Shown: one piece after another, positions 16,564 through 24,638 of the stretch | Numbering within the stretch: position 1 is the stretch's first letter | How the letters are laid out: each line of letters opens with the position of its first letter | Assembly (NCBI GenBank): GCA_944326455.1 | Contig: CALVEA010000012.1 | Coordinates: forward strand, 1-54,450 | Direction of reading: 5' to 3' | Source: Candidatus Gastranaerophilales bacterium | Lineage (GTDB): Bacteria; Cyanobacteriota; Vampirovibrionia; Gastranaerophilales; Gastranaerophilaceae | DNA length: 54,450 nt | The notes under the pieces: generated by a model | Seen by the model: only the letters and a program-made list of their open reading frames with translations | What the model was told of the DNA's origin: nothing | The model's database searches: none | Translations under genes and position numbers: made by a program

Positions 16564-17052
16564 ATGCTTAGTAATACAATGAATGAAATTTTAAACGAAC
16601 AGATTAATAAAGAATTCTACTCTGGATATCTCTATCTTTCAATGTCAGCGCATTTAAAAGAACTGGGCTTGAATGGTTTTGCCTCTTGGACAAGATTACA
16701 AGCTAAAGAAGAAGTAGAGCACGGGCTTAAAATATTTGATTACCTGATTGACTGCAACAGCTTCGTAACTCTTAAACAAATCAGAACCCCTGAATTTGAA
16801 TTTAAAGGAATAAGTTCAATTTTTAACCATATCTACGAGCATGAAAAATGTATTACAAGAGCTATAATGGAAATTGCGAAGAAAGCAGAAGAAGAATCTG
16901 ACAGAACTACTCTAAACTTTATAGATTGGTTTATTGCAGAACAAATAGAGGAAGAAGAAGCCGTTAATAACATTATCAAACGTCTTGACATGTTCGGAGA
17001 TGACAAGGTTGCCCTCTATTTAATGGATCAAGAACTCGCAGGAAGAAAGTAA
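16564..17052 (+). CDS. ftnA: Bacterial non-haem ferritin
   Basis: 162 residues, typical for FtnA. Ferroxidase ligands line up: Glu17, Glu50, His53, Glu94, Gln127 and Glu130. It forms a 24-subunit iron-storage shell. The ATG follows the dfx stop codon without a gap, with GGAGGG in the end of dfx as the ribosome-binding site. A symmetric terminator follows the stop. Confidence 0.96.
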   Translation: MLSNTMNEILNEQINKEFYSGYLYLSMSAHLKELGLNGFASWTRLQAKEEVEHGLKIFDYLIDCNSFVTLKQIRTPEFEFKGISSIFNHIYEHEKCITRAIMEIAKKAEEESDRTTLNFIDWFIAEQIEEEEAVNNIIKRLDMFGDDKVALYLMDQELAGRK

Positions 17053-17062
17053 AAAATTATAT

Positions 17063-17093
17063 AAAAAAAAGAGCTTTTAAAGCTCTTTTTTTT
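17063..17093. terminator. Bidirectional terminator after ferritin
   Basis: Stem 17071-17076 with 17080-17085, extended by an A8 run (17063-17070) pairing with T8 (17086-17093). Symmetric A and T tracts would stop transcription both from the ferritin side and from the opposing small gene, whose stop codon touches the hairpin. Confidence 0.85.
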
Positions 17094-17261
17094 CTAACAA
17101 AATATGCTTGTCGTTCTCTGTTGTTCTGTCAAATGAACTCCTGAATTATCACCAAATAACTGCGGTTGTTGAGGCACTGCAGCCATATATGCTCCGCCGA
17201 CATTTGCATTTTCTAAATCTGATTTATGTCCTTGTACGCTTGTTGCTCCGATTCCGTCCAT
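17094..17261 (-). CDS. Unknown 55-residue small protein
   Basis: The ATG at 17261 has AGAGGT seven bases upstream; the longer frame from 17333 is AT-rich leader sequence and unlikely to be translated. The product begins MDGIGATSVQGHK and ends TTSIFC. It is polar, Gly/Gln-rich and predicted unstructured, without hydrophobic helices, and ends in a single cysteine. A shared terminator closes it. The family is unknown. A peptide precursor or small secreted protein is conceivable, but no maturation gene lies nearby. Confidence 0.55.
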   Translation of the reverse strand: MDGIGATSVQGHKSDLENANVGGAYMAAVPQQPQLFGDNSGVHLTEQQRTTSIFC

Positions 17262-17363
17262 AAGTTGACCTCTCTTTCTTTTAAATATATACTTGATATA
17301 TATATTAAGTATTTTTGTTAAGAGAAATTTCACTTTTTGCTAAAAATTTTACAAAAGTTTACA

Positions 17364-18902
17364 TTACTTTGCGCGCTTATACTTCAAAATCAAAACAAAC
17401 GGGATAATTAAAACTATAATAAGTGCTAAAACAGTAAAAACATCAAAGAAAGAAGCAAGCCTTGCCTGAGCCAGCAGTTCTTTGTACAATGAACCTCCCG
17501 CTTTTCTGGAGGCAACATAAGCCGGATAATAATGAAGAAACTTTGATTGAGCGGCTGCCAATTTAACGTGATAAACGGGATTTTCCGTCGAAAGATTTGC
17601 TACAAAATAATTTTGATAAACCTGAGAAACTCTAGCAATAAAAGTTGATGAGACAGAAGTTGCAATTGCTGTCACAATATTTTTAAACAATGCATGCAAA
17701 GCTGCAGCATCAGCTGTTTTAGAAGCCGGCAGAGTCTGAAATGAGAGGGCTGTAATCGGAACAAAAGCTGTAGGCACACCTATACAGAGAAGAATATTCG
17801 GTAAAACTATACTTTCCATTGAAGAAGCCGGATTCATTTGAGTAAGCATCAACATAGAAATCGCAATAATAACAAAGCCGATTATTGCAAGCAGTTTAGG
17901 ATTAACATACTTGGAAATTTCCCCGACAACAAGCAAGCCTATAAAACAAATCACTGCTCTCGGAAACATCGCAAGCCCGGACATTGAAGGGCTATAACCA
18001 ATCATGCTCTGTACGAACATAGGAACAAGAAGAAGTGTCGAATAAATAGTTACATTGATAAACGAACTTATCATAGTACCTACTAAAAAATTCCGGTCTT
18101 TAAAGACTCTAATATCAATTACGGGATATTTATACTCAAGCTCCCAAACATAGAAAAAGACAAAAGAAAATATACATATACCCGTCATCCAGCATATCCA
18201 GGTTGCATCAAACCAATTCCACTGCTGACCTTTATCGAGAATTACCTGCATACACCCCATAGCAAGAACAATTGATATATATCCGGCATAATCAAATTTT
18301 TTATTATATTTAAGAGGTTCTATAATATCATCCGCAACTAAAAATTTAACCATCACTAGTGAAAGAATACATAACGGGATATTAGCAATAAAAATCCATT
18401 GCCATGAAAAATTATCCGTTAAATAACCTCCAAAAAACGGACCTGCTAAAGGTGAAAACATTGCAGCCACGCCAAACAAACTCATTGCGACCCCGCGCTG
18501 ATTCGGCGGAAAAGCTTCAAGCAAAAAGGCTTGACACAATGGCAGTATACAGCCGCTGCCTATCCCTTGAACTACTCTAGCCGCAATTAAGGTTTGCAAG
18601 GTCGGTGCTATAACACATAACAAGCAGCCTAACGCAAAAACTGCAATACTATATATCATAAGAAGTTTCTTCCCTATCCTTCTTACAAGATACCCTGTTA
18701 CTGGCAGCATGAGTCCGCCCGATATAATATAGCAAGTAACAACAGTGTTTGCTTCGTATTGTGTCGCACCATAGAATCCGGCAATATGGGGCTGGCTTAC
18801 ATTCGTAGCGGAAGAAGCTGCAAGTGCAAGAAATGAAGGAAGCAGCACCGCTATAGCAATCAAATAGGGATTAACTTTCTGTTCTTGAATTTCATCTGCC
18901 AT
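17364..18902 (-). CDS. emrB: EmrB/QacA-type MFS multidrug transporter
   Basis: 512 residues with about 14 hydrophobic segments (DHA2 family). It shows the motif GYLVRRIGKKLL between helices 2 and 3, ARVVQGIGSGCILP in helix 4, and the motif C-like LAGPFFGGYLTD. It would use proton exchange to push substrates through the EmrA adaptor and the TolC-like channel encoded next door. It starts 2 bp after emrA with poor ribosome-binding sequence, indicating coupled translation. Confidence 0.93.
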   Translation of the reverse strand: MADEIQEQKVNPYLIAIAVLLPSFLALAASSATNVSQPHIAGFYGATQYEANTVVTCYIISGGLMLPVTGYLVRRIGKKLLMIYSIAVFALGCLLCVIAPTLQTLIAARVVQGIGSGCILPLCQAFLLEAFPPNQRGVAMSLFGVAAMFSPLAGPFFGGYLTDNFSWQWIFIANIPLCILSLVMVKFLVADDIIEPLKYNKKFDYAGYISIVLAMGCMQVILDKGQQWNWFDATWICWMTGICIFSFVFFYVWELEYKYPVIDIRVFKDRNFLVGTMISSFINVTIYSTLLLVPMFVQSMIGYSPSMSGLAMFPRAVICFIGLLVVGEISKYVNPKLLAIIGFVIIAISMLMLTQMNPASSMESIVLPNILLCIGVPTAFVPITALSFQTLPASKTADAAALHALFKNIVTAIATSVSSTFIARVSQVYQNYFVANLSTENPVYHVKLAAAQSKFLHYYPAYVASRKAGGSLYKELLAQARLASFFDVFTVLALIIVLIIPFVLILKYKRAK

Positions 18903-18904
18903 AG

Positions 18905-20005
18905 TTATTTGATTTTAACCTTTGGAACCACTGACATACCAGGAACAATGTTGTAGCTTGATATATCTTCATCAAATACAATTTTTACAGGGACTCTCTG
19001 CACAATTTTTACATAACTGCCGACAGCATTTTCAGGCGGAAACAAACTTGATTTTGCTCCTGTTGAGCGTTGAATACTGTCAACATGCCCTTTAAATCTT
19101 TTATGACTGTATGTATCGACTTTTATACTTACAGGCTGCCCCGGTTTCATATTGGTAAGTTGTATTTCTTTAAAGTTTGCAACAACCCAGACCTGTTCAG
19201 GAACTATATTCATCAAAGGCTGACCGACAGAGACATAATTACCCTTTTCTACAGTTCTCGCAGATACTTTCCCATCCTGAGGCGCATATATTTTTGTATA
19301 TTGAAGATTTAATTTTGCCTGTTCAACCTCAGCTTCAAGCCTTTTTATTGCAGCTTCGCTTGCCTGTTCTTTGGCTTTGCCGGAAGCAAGAGAATGCTGC
19401 GATGCCATAGAACTTTCCTGGGCTGAATTGAAATTCGCTAAAGCTACTTCATACGCGGTCTTGCTCTTTTCATAATCCTGTTTTGAAACAATACCGTCTT
19501 TATATAATTCAGAATATCTGTCAAAATCTCTTTTGGCAAATGTCAGTCTTGATTCTGCCGAGGTTATGTCTTCGTATGATCTATTAACTACAGAAACGCC
19601 CTCATCGACACGTCTTTGAGACATGTTTAAATCCGCTTTAGCCTCTGCCAATTTTGCCTCAGCTTGATTCAGGGCTACCTGAAAATCATTTGGATCAAGC
19701 TCCACAAGCAAATCACCCTTTTTAACATCCTGATTGTCATCAACAAGAAGTTTTATTACCGGAGCAGCTACTCTCGGTGCTATAGAAACCAATCTGCCTT
19801 CTACAAAAGCATCGTCCGTTGACTGATAGAAAGTTGAATGAATCGCTGCATAAATACCTGTCATAATCAATAGTATTGCAGTCAGAGTCGGAACATAGAC
19901 TCTTTTTTTCATATATTCGGGTCTTCTGTTTTTTAACCTGGCTTTTGCCCGCTTCTCGAAATCTTTATCAACATTCTTTTTTTTATTCTTCTTTTTATTT
20001 TCCAT
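18905..20005 (-). CDS. emrA: EmrA/HlyD-type membrane fusion protein
   Basis: 366 residues from the ATG at 20005 (AGGTGA five bases upstream); a GTG at 20014 is an alternative. The very lysine-rich N-terminus (about 1-37) is followed by one membrane helix (about 40-58), a lipoyl-like half (KLLVDDNQDVKKGDLLVELDPNDF), a long coiled-coil hairpin (about 95-215), and the second lipoyl half (IYAPQDGKVSARTVEKGNYV). It bridges EmrB and the outer membrane channel. It starts at the marR stop codon, so marR-emrA-emrB form one unit. Confidence 0.93.
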   Translation of the reverse strand: MENKKKNKKKNVDKDFEKRAKARLKNRRPEYMKKRVYVPTLTAILLIMTGIYAAIHSTFYQSTDDAFVEGRLVSIAPRVAAPVIKLLVDDNQDVKKGDLLVELDPNDFQVALNQAEAKLAEAKADLNMSQRRVDEGVSVVNRSYEDITSAESRLTFAKRDFDRYSELYKDGIVSKQDYEKSKTAYEVALANFNSAQESSMASQHSLASGKAKEQASEAAIKRLEAEVEQAKLNLQYTKIYAPQDGKVSARTVEKGNYVSVGQPLMNIVPEQVWVVANFKEIQLTNMKPGQPVSIKVDTYSHKRFKGHVDSIQRSTGAKSSLFPPENAVGSYVKIVQRVPVKIVFDEDISSYNIVPGMSVVPKVKIK

Positions 20006-20014
20006 TCCTATCAC

Positions 20015-20473
20015 CTAACTTTGCAAAATTGTATTTTCTTTTAAATTAAATTCTATACGGTCTATTATCCGCAGCAAATCATCTATATTATCTTCAGGAA
20101 TACCTTTTATCATCGTATTCCAAACATTTAAAATTTCCGGTAAAATTTGAGTACAGGTTTCGCGACCTTTATCGGTAATATATAACTTCTTAACTTGTCT
20201 CCCATCTGCTGCAAGCTCTGATGTCACATATCCGCCATTTTCTAATATTGAAACTATTCTCGTCATATTTGGTCTGTCCTTGAATGTAATATCAGCAAGC
20301 TGTCTTAAATACATACCATTATTCTCATTCAAAGCCATAAGCACCGTAAATTGCTCCGGTGTAATTTCAAATCCTGCTTTTAAAAAAGATTGGATTGCAA
20401 AAAGCCTTGCAAGAGCGCCTGCTCTTGAAAGTCTCATTCCAATTTTTTGTTTTAATAAAATCTCTTGTCTCAT
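20015..20473 (-). CDS. MarR-family transcriptional regulator of the efflux operon
   Basis: 152 residues. The winged-helix core is clear: TPEQFTVLMALNENNGMYLRQLADITFKDRPNMTRIVSILENGGYV (recognition helix in the RPNMTRIVSIL part), then the DGRQVKKLYITDKG wing. AAAGGT lies 6 bases before the ATG. It is the first gene of marR-emrA-emrB and divergent from the tolC-like gene. The shared promoter region holds a perfect 22-bp palindrome, the expected binding site, so it should repress both sides and respond to a ligand exported by the pump. Confidence 0.9.
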   Translation of the reverse strand: MRQEILLKQKIGMRLSRAGALARLFAIQSFLKAGFEITPEQFTVLMALNENNGMYLRQLADITFKDRPNMTRIVSILENGGYVTSELAADGRQVKKLYITDKGRETCTQILPEILNVWNTMIKGIPEDNIDDLLRIIDRIEFNLKENTILQS

Positions 20474-20482
20474 AAATTACCT

Positions 20483-20504
20483 TTGTGTTATTATAATAAC
20501 ACAA
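20483..20504. promoter_or_regulatory. 22-bp perfect palindromic operator covering both divergent -10 boxes
   Basis: Each half is TTGTGTTATTA (20483-20493) and its exact reverse complement (20494-20504). The centre contains TATAAT in both orientations (20492-20497 on plus, 20490-20495 on minus), so the same DNA serves as -10 element for the tolC-like gene and for marR. A MarR dimer bound here would block both promoters. Confidence 0.85.
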
Positions 20505-20521
20505 GAAGGATAAGTGTAAAT

Positions 20522-21898
20522 ATGACATTTAAAAAAATTATAATAATTTCATTATTGATTTTAACTATATCGCCTGCTATTGCTAAGGAACAGGTTGATA
20601 GATTTTCTTATATGAATATGGATTGGTGGAAAAAATATAATGACGAAATACTAATAAGTCACTTAAATACACTTTATGAAAATAACCACAATCTTAAAAT
20701 TGCAGCTTTAAAAACCAAGCAAGCTGAAGAAAATGTTAGATTAGCCGGAGCAAACCAATTACCTCAAGTCGGGTTTAGCGGAGAATTTACTCGGGAAATG
20801 AGAGGAGGGCAAACTCAATTCGGCGATTTGGTTATACCAACATACTCACAAAACCATTTTCTTTTGCCGCTGAATGCGTCTTATGAAATTGATATTTGGG
20901 GTGAAAACTACCTAAATAGAAAAAGTGCTAAAAAACAAAAAGATATTGCCATTCAAGAAGAACGAGCAACCTATATTTATCTCACCTCAGGATTTGCTTC
21001 AAATTACTTCAACCTTATAAAAGCAGACGAGCTTGAAAAAATCACAAGAGATATTATAAAACTTCAGACCGAAATCGTTGCTATGACTCAGAAGAAGTAC
21101 GACGTTGGACTTGCTTCTATTAACGAATTATTGACAGAAAAGCAAATTCTCGTAAAAAATGAAGAAGAATTAAACAAACTCATTGAAAAAAGAAAAGTGA
21201 TAAACAACCAGCTCGTAAATCTTCTGGGACTTAACAGCGATAAGGAAATTGAACATATATCCATTGACAAATTAAGTTATCCGCAGACTCCGGATGAACT
21301 TTCCGCAACAATTATTCAGTACCGTCCAGACTTGATACAAAGTGAAAATTATGCCCAAAAAGCAGGGATTGATGTAAGAGTTGCAAGAAGGGAATTTTTA
21401 CCAAAATTCATTCTTTTTGGGAATATAGGATTCAACGCCTACAGATGGAATAGCATGTTTAATGACAAAACATTTCTTTCCAATATCGGTATAGCTCCTT
21501 ATTGGGACATTTTCTCAGGCGGTGCAAAACTGGCACGGTATAGAATTAACAAGTATGAATACAAAAAGGCGGCAGAGGGTTATCAGCAGACTATGCTCAA
21601 TTCAATCCAAGAGGTAAACAATGCTCTTGCAAGCGCCAAAACTACGAAAGCAAATCTTTTAAAATCCGAAGAAGATTTTAATATAGAAACCCAAAAACAT
21701 ACTTTAGCAACACGTCAATTCAATATTGGAGATGCTTCTAAGCTGGATGAGATGAAATCACAACTCAGGCTCTTGGTCGCTAAACAAAGACATGCATCAT
21801 CAAAAATTGATGATGCAATATCCTCATTATCACTTTATAACGCTGTCGGCGGAGTTGATTATACAAATACCGCAGAAAACAACGCAGAAGAATTATAA
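20522..21898 (+). CDS. TolC-like outer membrane efflux channel
   Basis: 458 residues from the ATG at 20522; AAGGA lies 11 bases upstream, after the operator. It has an N-terminal signal peptide (KKIIIISLLILTISPAIA, cleavage likely after AIA) without a lipobox cysteine. It then shows the duplicated OEP architecture: LYENNHNLKIAALKTKQAEENVRLAGANQLP in the first half and QYRPDLIQSENYAQKAGIDVRVARREFLPKF in the second. It forms the trimeric outer-membrane exit duct for EmrAB. Its last 6 bp overlap the convergent thioredoxin-fold gene. Confidence 0.93.
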   Translation: MTFKKIIIISLLILTISPAIAKEQVDRFSYMNMDWWKKYNDEILISHLNTLYENNHNLKIAALKTKQAEENVRLAGANQLPQVGFSGEFTREMRGGQTQFGDLVIPTYSQNHFLLPLNASYEIDIWGENYLNRKSAKKQKDIAIQEERATYIYLTSGFASNYFNLIKADELEKITRDIIKLQTEIVAMTQKKYDVGLASINELLTEKQILVKNEEELNKLIEKRKVINNQLVNLLGLNSDKEIEHISIDKLSYPQTPDELSATIIQYRPDLIQSENYAQKAGIDVRVARREFLPKFILFGNIGFNAYRWNSMFNDKTFLSNIGIAPYWDIFSGGAKLARYRINKYEYKKAAEGYQQTMLNSIQEVNNALASAKTTKANLLKSEEDFNIETQKHTLATRQFNIGDASKLDEMKSQLRLLVAKQRHASSKIDDAISSLSLYNAVGGVDYTNTAENNAEEL

Positions 21899-22276
21899 AA
21901 TAAAAGATTTCAATTTTGGAACAATGCAAGACTGATCCAGTATGCAGTTTTTAGGTATATATCTTGAAACCTTTCCGCCATCCCTGAACATAAGCACATA
22001 AGGTAAATTAGGATAAATATGATATTTTGCATTAAAAGCTTTCATCTCAGGAGATGCAACATTCAAAGTTACATAGTTGTATGAATTTCCAAATTCACTC
22101 TGAGTTGCATTAAATGCTTGGATATAAGTTAAATACTGATCAGCCCAATCCGCGTATATTAATACAAGCATCGGTTTCGATGAAGTTTGCGCAAAAGCTT
22201 CTTCAAAAGTCATGGCATTTGCTTTTGTCGTAATCATAAGTAAGAAAACTGCTAACAAAGTTAAAAATTTTTTCAT
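21893..22276 (-). CDS. Exported thioredoxin-fold protein lacking the CXXC active site
   Basis: 127 residues from the ATG at 22276 (AAGGG 8 bases upstream; an upstream in-frame GTG at 22285 is less likely). The signal peptide is MKKFLTLLAVFLLMITTKANA. The mature part follows the thioredoxin fold: PMLVLIYADWADQY aligns with the VDFWAxWCxxC strand-helix junction, YVTLNVAS with the next strand, and NLPYVLMFRDGGKVSRYIP with the cis-Pro strand. Both active-site cysteines are replaced (WADQY). Two cysteines remain near the C-terminus (NC...SC). A redox role through CXXC is therefore excluded; binding or chaperone use is possible. Confidence 0.75.
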   Translation of the reverse strand: MKKFLTLLAVFLLMITTKANAMTFEEAFAQTSSKPMLVLIYADWADQYLTYIQAFNATQSEFGNSYNYVTLNVASPEMKAFNAKYHIYPNLPYVLMFRDGGKVSRYIPKNCILDQSCIVPKLKSFIL

Positions 22277-22301
22277 AATAAACACCCTTTATTTTTATAG
22301 A

Positions 22302-22334
22302 AAATGAGCCGCGCACCGCAGGCACGGCTCATTT
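22302..22334 (-). terminator. Terminator after fabI
   Basis: 10-bp stem (22302-22311 with 22325-22334) followed on the minus strand by a short T run, 10 bases after the fabI stop codon. Confidence 0.7.
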
Positions 22335-22343
22335 ACACAAATA

Positions 22344-23153
22344 CTACTGTTCTATGTTCTTAGTAATCAAGTCCATTTCTTCCGCAGAAGCATATACGGC
22401 ATGGCAGCCGCAATCAACATAGAGAATTTGTCCTGTTGTACCGCTTGAAAGATCAGACGCCAAGTATAAACCAGCTCTGCCAACGTCTTCCAGTGCAACA
22501 TTTCTTTGAAGCGGAGCCTTAACCGCGCCGGCTTTAAGCATTTTTCCAAAGCCTGAGATACCGCTTGCTGCAAGAGTTTTTACAGCACCTGCTGAAATAC
22601 AGTTTACTCTGACATTTTTCTTACCTAAGTCAGCTGCCAAATATCTCATTGAAGATTCTAATGCAGCTTTTGCAACACCCATAACATTGTAATTTGCAAC
22701 AACATACTCAGAGCCAAGGTATGTAAGAGCAAAGATTGAAGCACCGTCATTCAAAATCGGTTCTGCATGTTTACAAATAGAAACTAAAGAATATGCGCTT
22801 ACACCAAGTGCCAAGTCCCATCCGGCGCGTGATGTATCAATAAATCTTCCTTGTAAATCTTCTCTGGCTGCAAAAGCTACGGCATGAACAACAAAATCCA
22901 GTTTTCCGTATACTTTTTCACATTCTTTGAATACAGCTTCTACTTCATCTTCTTTAGTTACATCGCAAGTCATAATAACTTTAGCATTCATACTTTCAGC
23001 AAGAGGTCGTACGCGTTTTTCCATTGTCTCACCAGCGTAAGTAAAAGCAATATCGGCACCTTCATCAAAAAGTTGTTTTGCAATTGCATAAGCTATACCA
23101 TGGGTATTTGATACCCCGAAAATAATACCTTTTTTACCAGACATTAATCCCAT
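22344..23153 (-). CDS. fabI: Enoyl-[acyl-carrier-protein] reductase FabI
   Basis: 269 residues. It has the NADH-binding GVSNTHGIAYAIAKQL at the N-terminus and a catalytic Tyr145 and Tyr155-x6-Lys162 arrangement in FALTYLGSEYVVANYNVMGVAK, which is the FabI pattern. GRAGLYLASDLSSGTTGQILYVDCG near the end closes the SDR fold. It catalyses the last reduction of fatty-acid elongation and also works on the methyl-masked intermediates of the BioC pathway, whose genes lie divergently next door. GAGGAG lies 8-9 bases before the ATG. Confidence 0.96.
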   Translation of the reverse strand: MGLMSGKKGIIFGVSNTHGIAYAIAKQLFDEGADIAFTYAGETMEKRVRPLAESMNAKVIMTCDVTKEDEVEAVFKECEKVYGKLDFVVHAVAFAAREDLQGRFIDTSRAGWDLALGVSAYSLVSICKHAEPILNDGASIFALTYLGSEYVVANYNVMGVAKAALESSMRYLAADLGKKNVRVNCISAGAVKTLAASGISGFGKMLKAGAVKAPLQRNVALEDVGRAGLYLASDLSSGTTGQILYVDCGCHAVYASAEEMDLITKNIEQ

Positions 23154-23186
23154 AATTTAAACTCCTCTTTCAATATTTACCCTTAA

Positions 23187-23215
23187 ATAGTAACAAAAAG
23201 GGATAAAAAAAGCAA
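23187..23215 (-). promoter_or_regulatory. Promoter of fabI
   Basis: Minus-strand TTGCTT (23210-23215), 17-base spacer, TACTAT (23187-23192), giving a leader of about 27 bases with GAGGAG. Confidence 0.55.
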
Positions 23216-23269
23216 TTCCATAGATACAATTGACTCATAACTTCTTCCTCTTTGTATTATAATAACTCT

Positions 23270-23881
23270 ATGGAATACAAGTGGCTCAATAGGAACAAAA
23301 GTCAAAAAATTATAATATTTTTCAACGGATGGGGAATGGATGAAACAGTGGTAAGGCACCTTAATCCGGAAGATTATAATGTCTTAATGTTCTATGATTA
23401 TAACAATTTAAAAACTAATTTTGATTTTGAGTTTATACGCAGTTTTGAAAAACATCTTATAGCCTGGTCAATGGGGGTTATGACAGCATCTTTGTTTCAA
23501 GAGGAATACAATTCTTCAACTGCAATTAACGGAACCCTTTGTCCAATTGATGCAGATTTCGGAATTAACCCTAAAATTTATGATTTAACCATACACGGAT
23601 TCAATGAAAAAGGTGCCGAAAAGTTTATAAAAAAAATGTTTGACTCTCCGGTAGATATAAGACCGTCAAGAGATATTGAAAACCAAAAGGCTGAACTTAT
23701 CGCGCTTAAAACCTACCAAGCTAATCTCGACTTTAAGTATACACGAGTTCTCATAAGCGACAATGATAAAATTATTCCGACTTCCAATCAGGAAAACTAC
23801 TGGAAACAAAAAGCAAACCTTCACAGCGGGCATTGTCCATTTCTCTTGTTTAATAAATGGAGCGAAATATTACATGAATAA
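23270..23881 (+). CDS. bioG: Pimeloyl-ACP methyl ester carboxylesterase BioG
   Basis: 203 residues from the ATG at 23270. It belongs to the DUF452/BioG alpha/beta hydrolases: the oxyanion region FFNGWGMDE, nucleophile Ser67 in AWSMGV, Asp in SDNDKIIP, and His in SGHCPF. BioG removes the methyl ester from pimeloyl-ACP made with the help of BioC. It overlaps bioC by 8 bp. TATAAT (23258-23263) lies exactly six bases before the ATG and no Shine-Dalgarno site exists, so the message is probably leaderless. A TTG at 23252 lies inside the -10 region and is not a credible start. Confidence 0.9.
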   Translation: MEYKWLNRNKSQKIIIFFNGWGMDETVVRHLNPEDYNVLMFYDYNNLKTNFDFEFIRSFEKHLIAWSMGVMTASLFQEEYNSSTAINGTLCPIDADFGINPKIYDLTIHGFNEKGAEKFIKKMFDSPVDIRPSRDIENQKAELIALKTYQANLDFKYTRVLISDNDKIIPTSNQENYWKQKANLHSGHCPFLLFNKWSEILHE

Positions 23882-24617
23882 TAAAAAACTCATTCAAAAC
23901 CGCTTTTCAAGAATGCTGTCAAGTTATGATGAACACGCTAAAATCCAGAAAAGAATGGCAGAAAAACTTATCGCTAAAATTTCCGGTAAAAATTTTGACA
24001 ATATTCTGGAAATCGGATGCGGAACCGGATATCTTACAAAACTCGCAGCGGATAAATTTACCTACAATACATACACCGCAGTTGATATAGTCGAAGATTG
24101 CGAAAAATACATAAAAGAAATAAGGGCTGATATAGAATTCATACATTCTGATATGGAGTCCTTTATTTCATCTGAGCATGGAAAATATGACCTAATCATT
24201 TCAAACGCCGCCTTTCAATGGCTTACGGACTTTGAAGGATTTGTGAACACGTTGATATACAGTCTGACCCCGGGGGGAATTTTACTATTTTCAACCTTCG
24301 GCAAAGAAAACTTTCGAGAGATATACCACATATCACAAAATACACTTAAATACTACTCAAGCGCAGAAATCAGAGCACTATTTCAAAAATATAATCCGGA
24401 GCTTGAAGAAGAAATTCACATAATGGCATTTCAAAGTCCTAAAGACGTACTAAAGCACCTTCATCTTACCGGAGTAAATGCCCTTAAATCAAAACATTGG
24501 ACAAAAAGCGATATGTTAAAATTTGAAAACAATTATTTAAACCTTTGCAGCCAGCGTCCCACACTTACTTACAATCCTATTTACGTAAAAATTCTTAATC
24601 AGGATGAAAAGTCTTAA
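23874..24617 (+). CDS. bioC: Malonyl-ACP O-methyltransferase BioC
   Basis: 247 residues from the ATG at 23874, which overlaps the end of bioG (the longer frame from 23763 runs inside bioG). It has the N-terminal RFSRMLSSYDEHAKIQKRMAEKL typical of BioC, the SAM motif ILEIGCGTGYLTKLA, and the post-motifs SNAAFQWL and LTPGGILLFSTFG. BioC methylates malonyl-ACP so that the fatty-acid machinery (including the FabI next door) builds pimeloyl-ACP. No bioF, A, D or B gene is in the window, so the later steps are elsewhere or absent. Confidence 0.92.
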   Translation: MNNKKLIQNRFSRMLSSYDEHAKIQKRMAEKLIAKISGKNFDNILEIGCGTGYLTKLAADKFTYNTYTAVDIVEDCEKYIKEIRADIEFIHSDMESFISSEHGKYDLIISNAAFQWLTDFEGFVNTLIYSLTPGGILLFSTFGKENFREIYHISQNTLKYYSSAEIRALFQKYNPELEEEIHIMAFQSPKDVLKHLHLTGVNALKSKHWTKSDMLKFENNYLNLCSQRPTLTYNPIYVKILNQDEKS

Positions 24618-24638
24618 TTTACTTACTATAATAATTGT

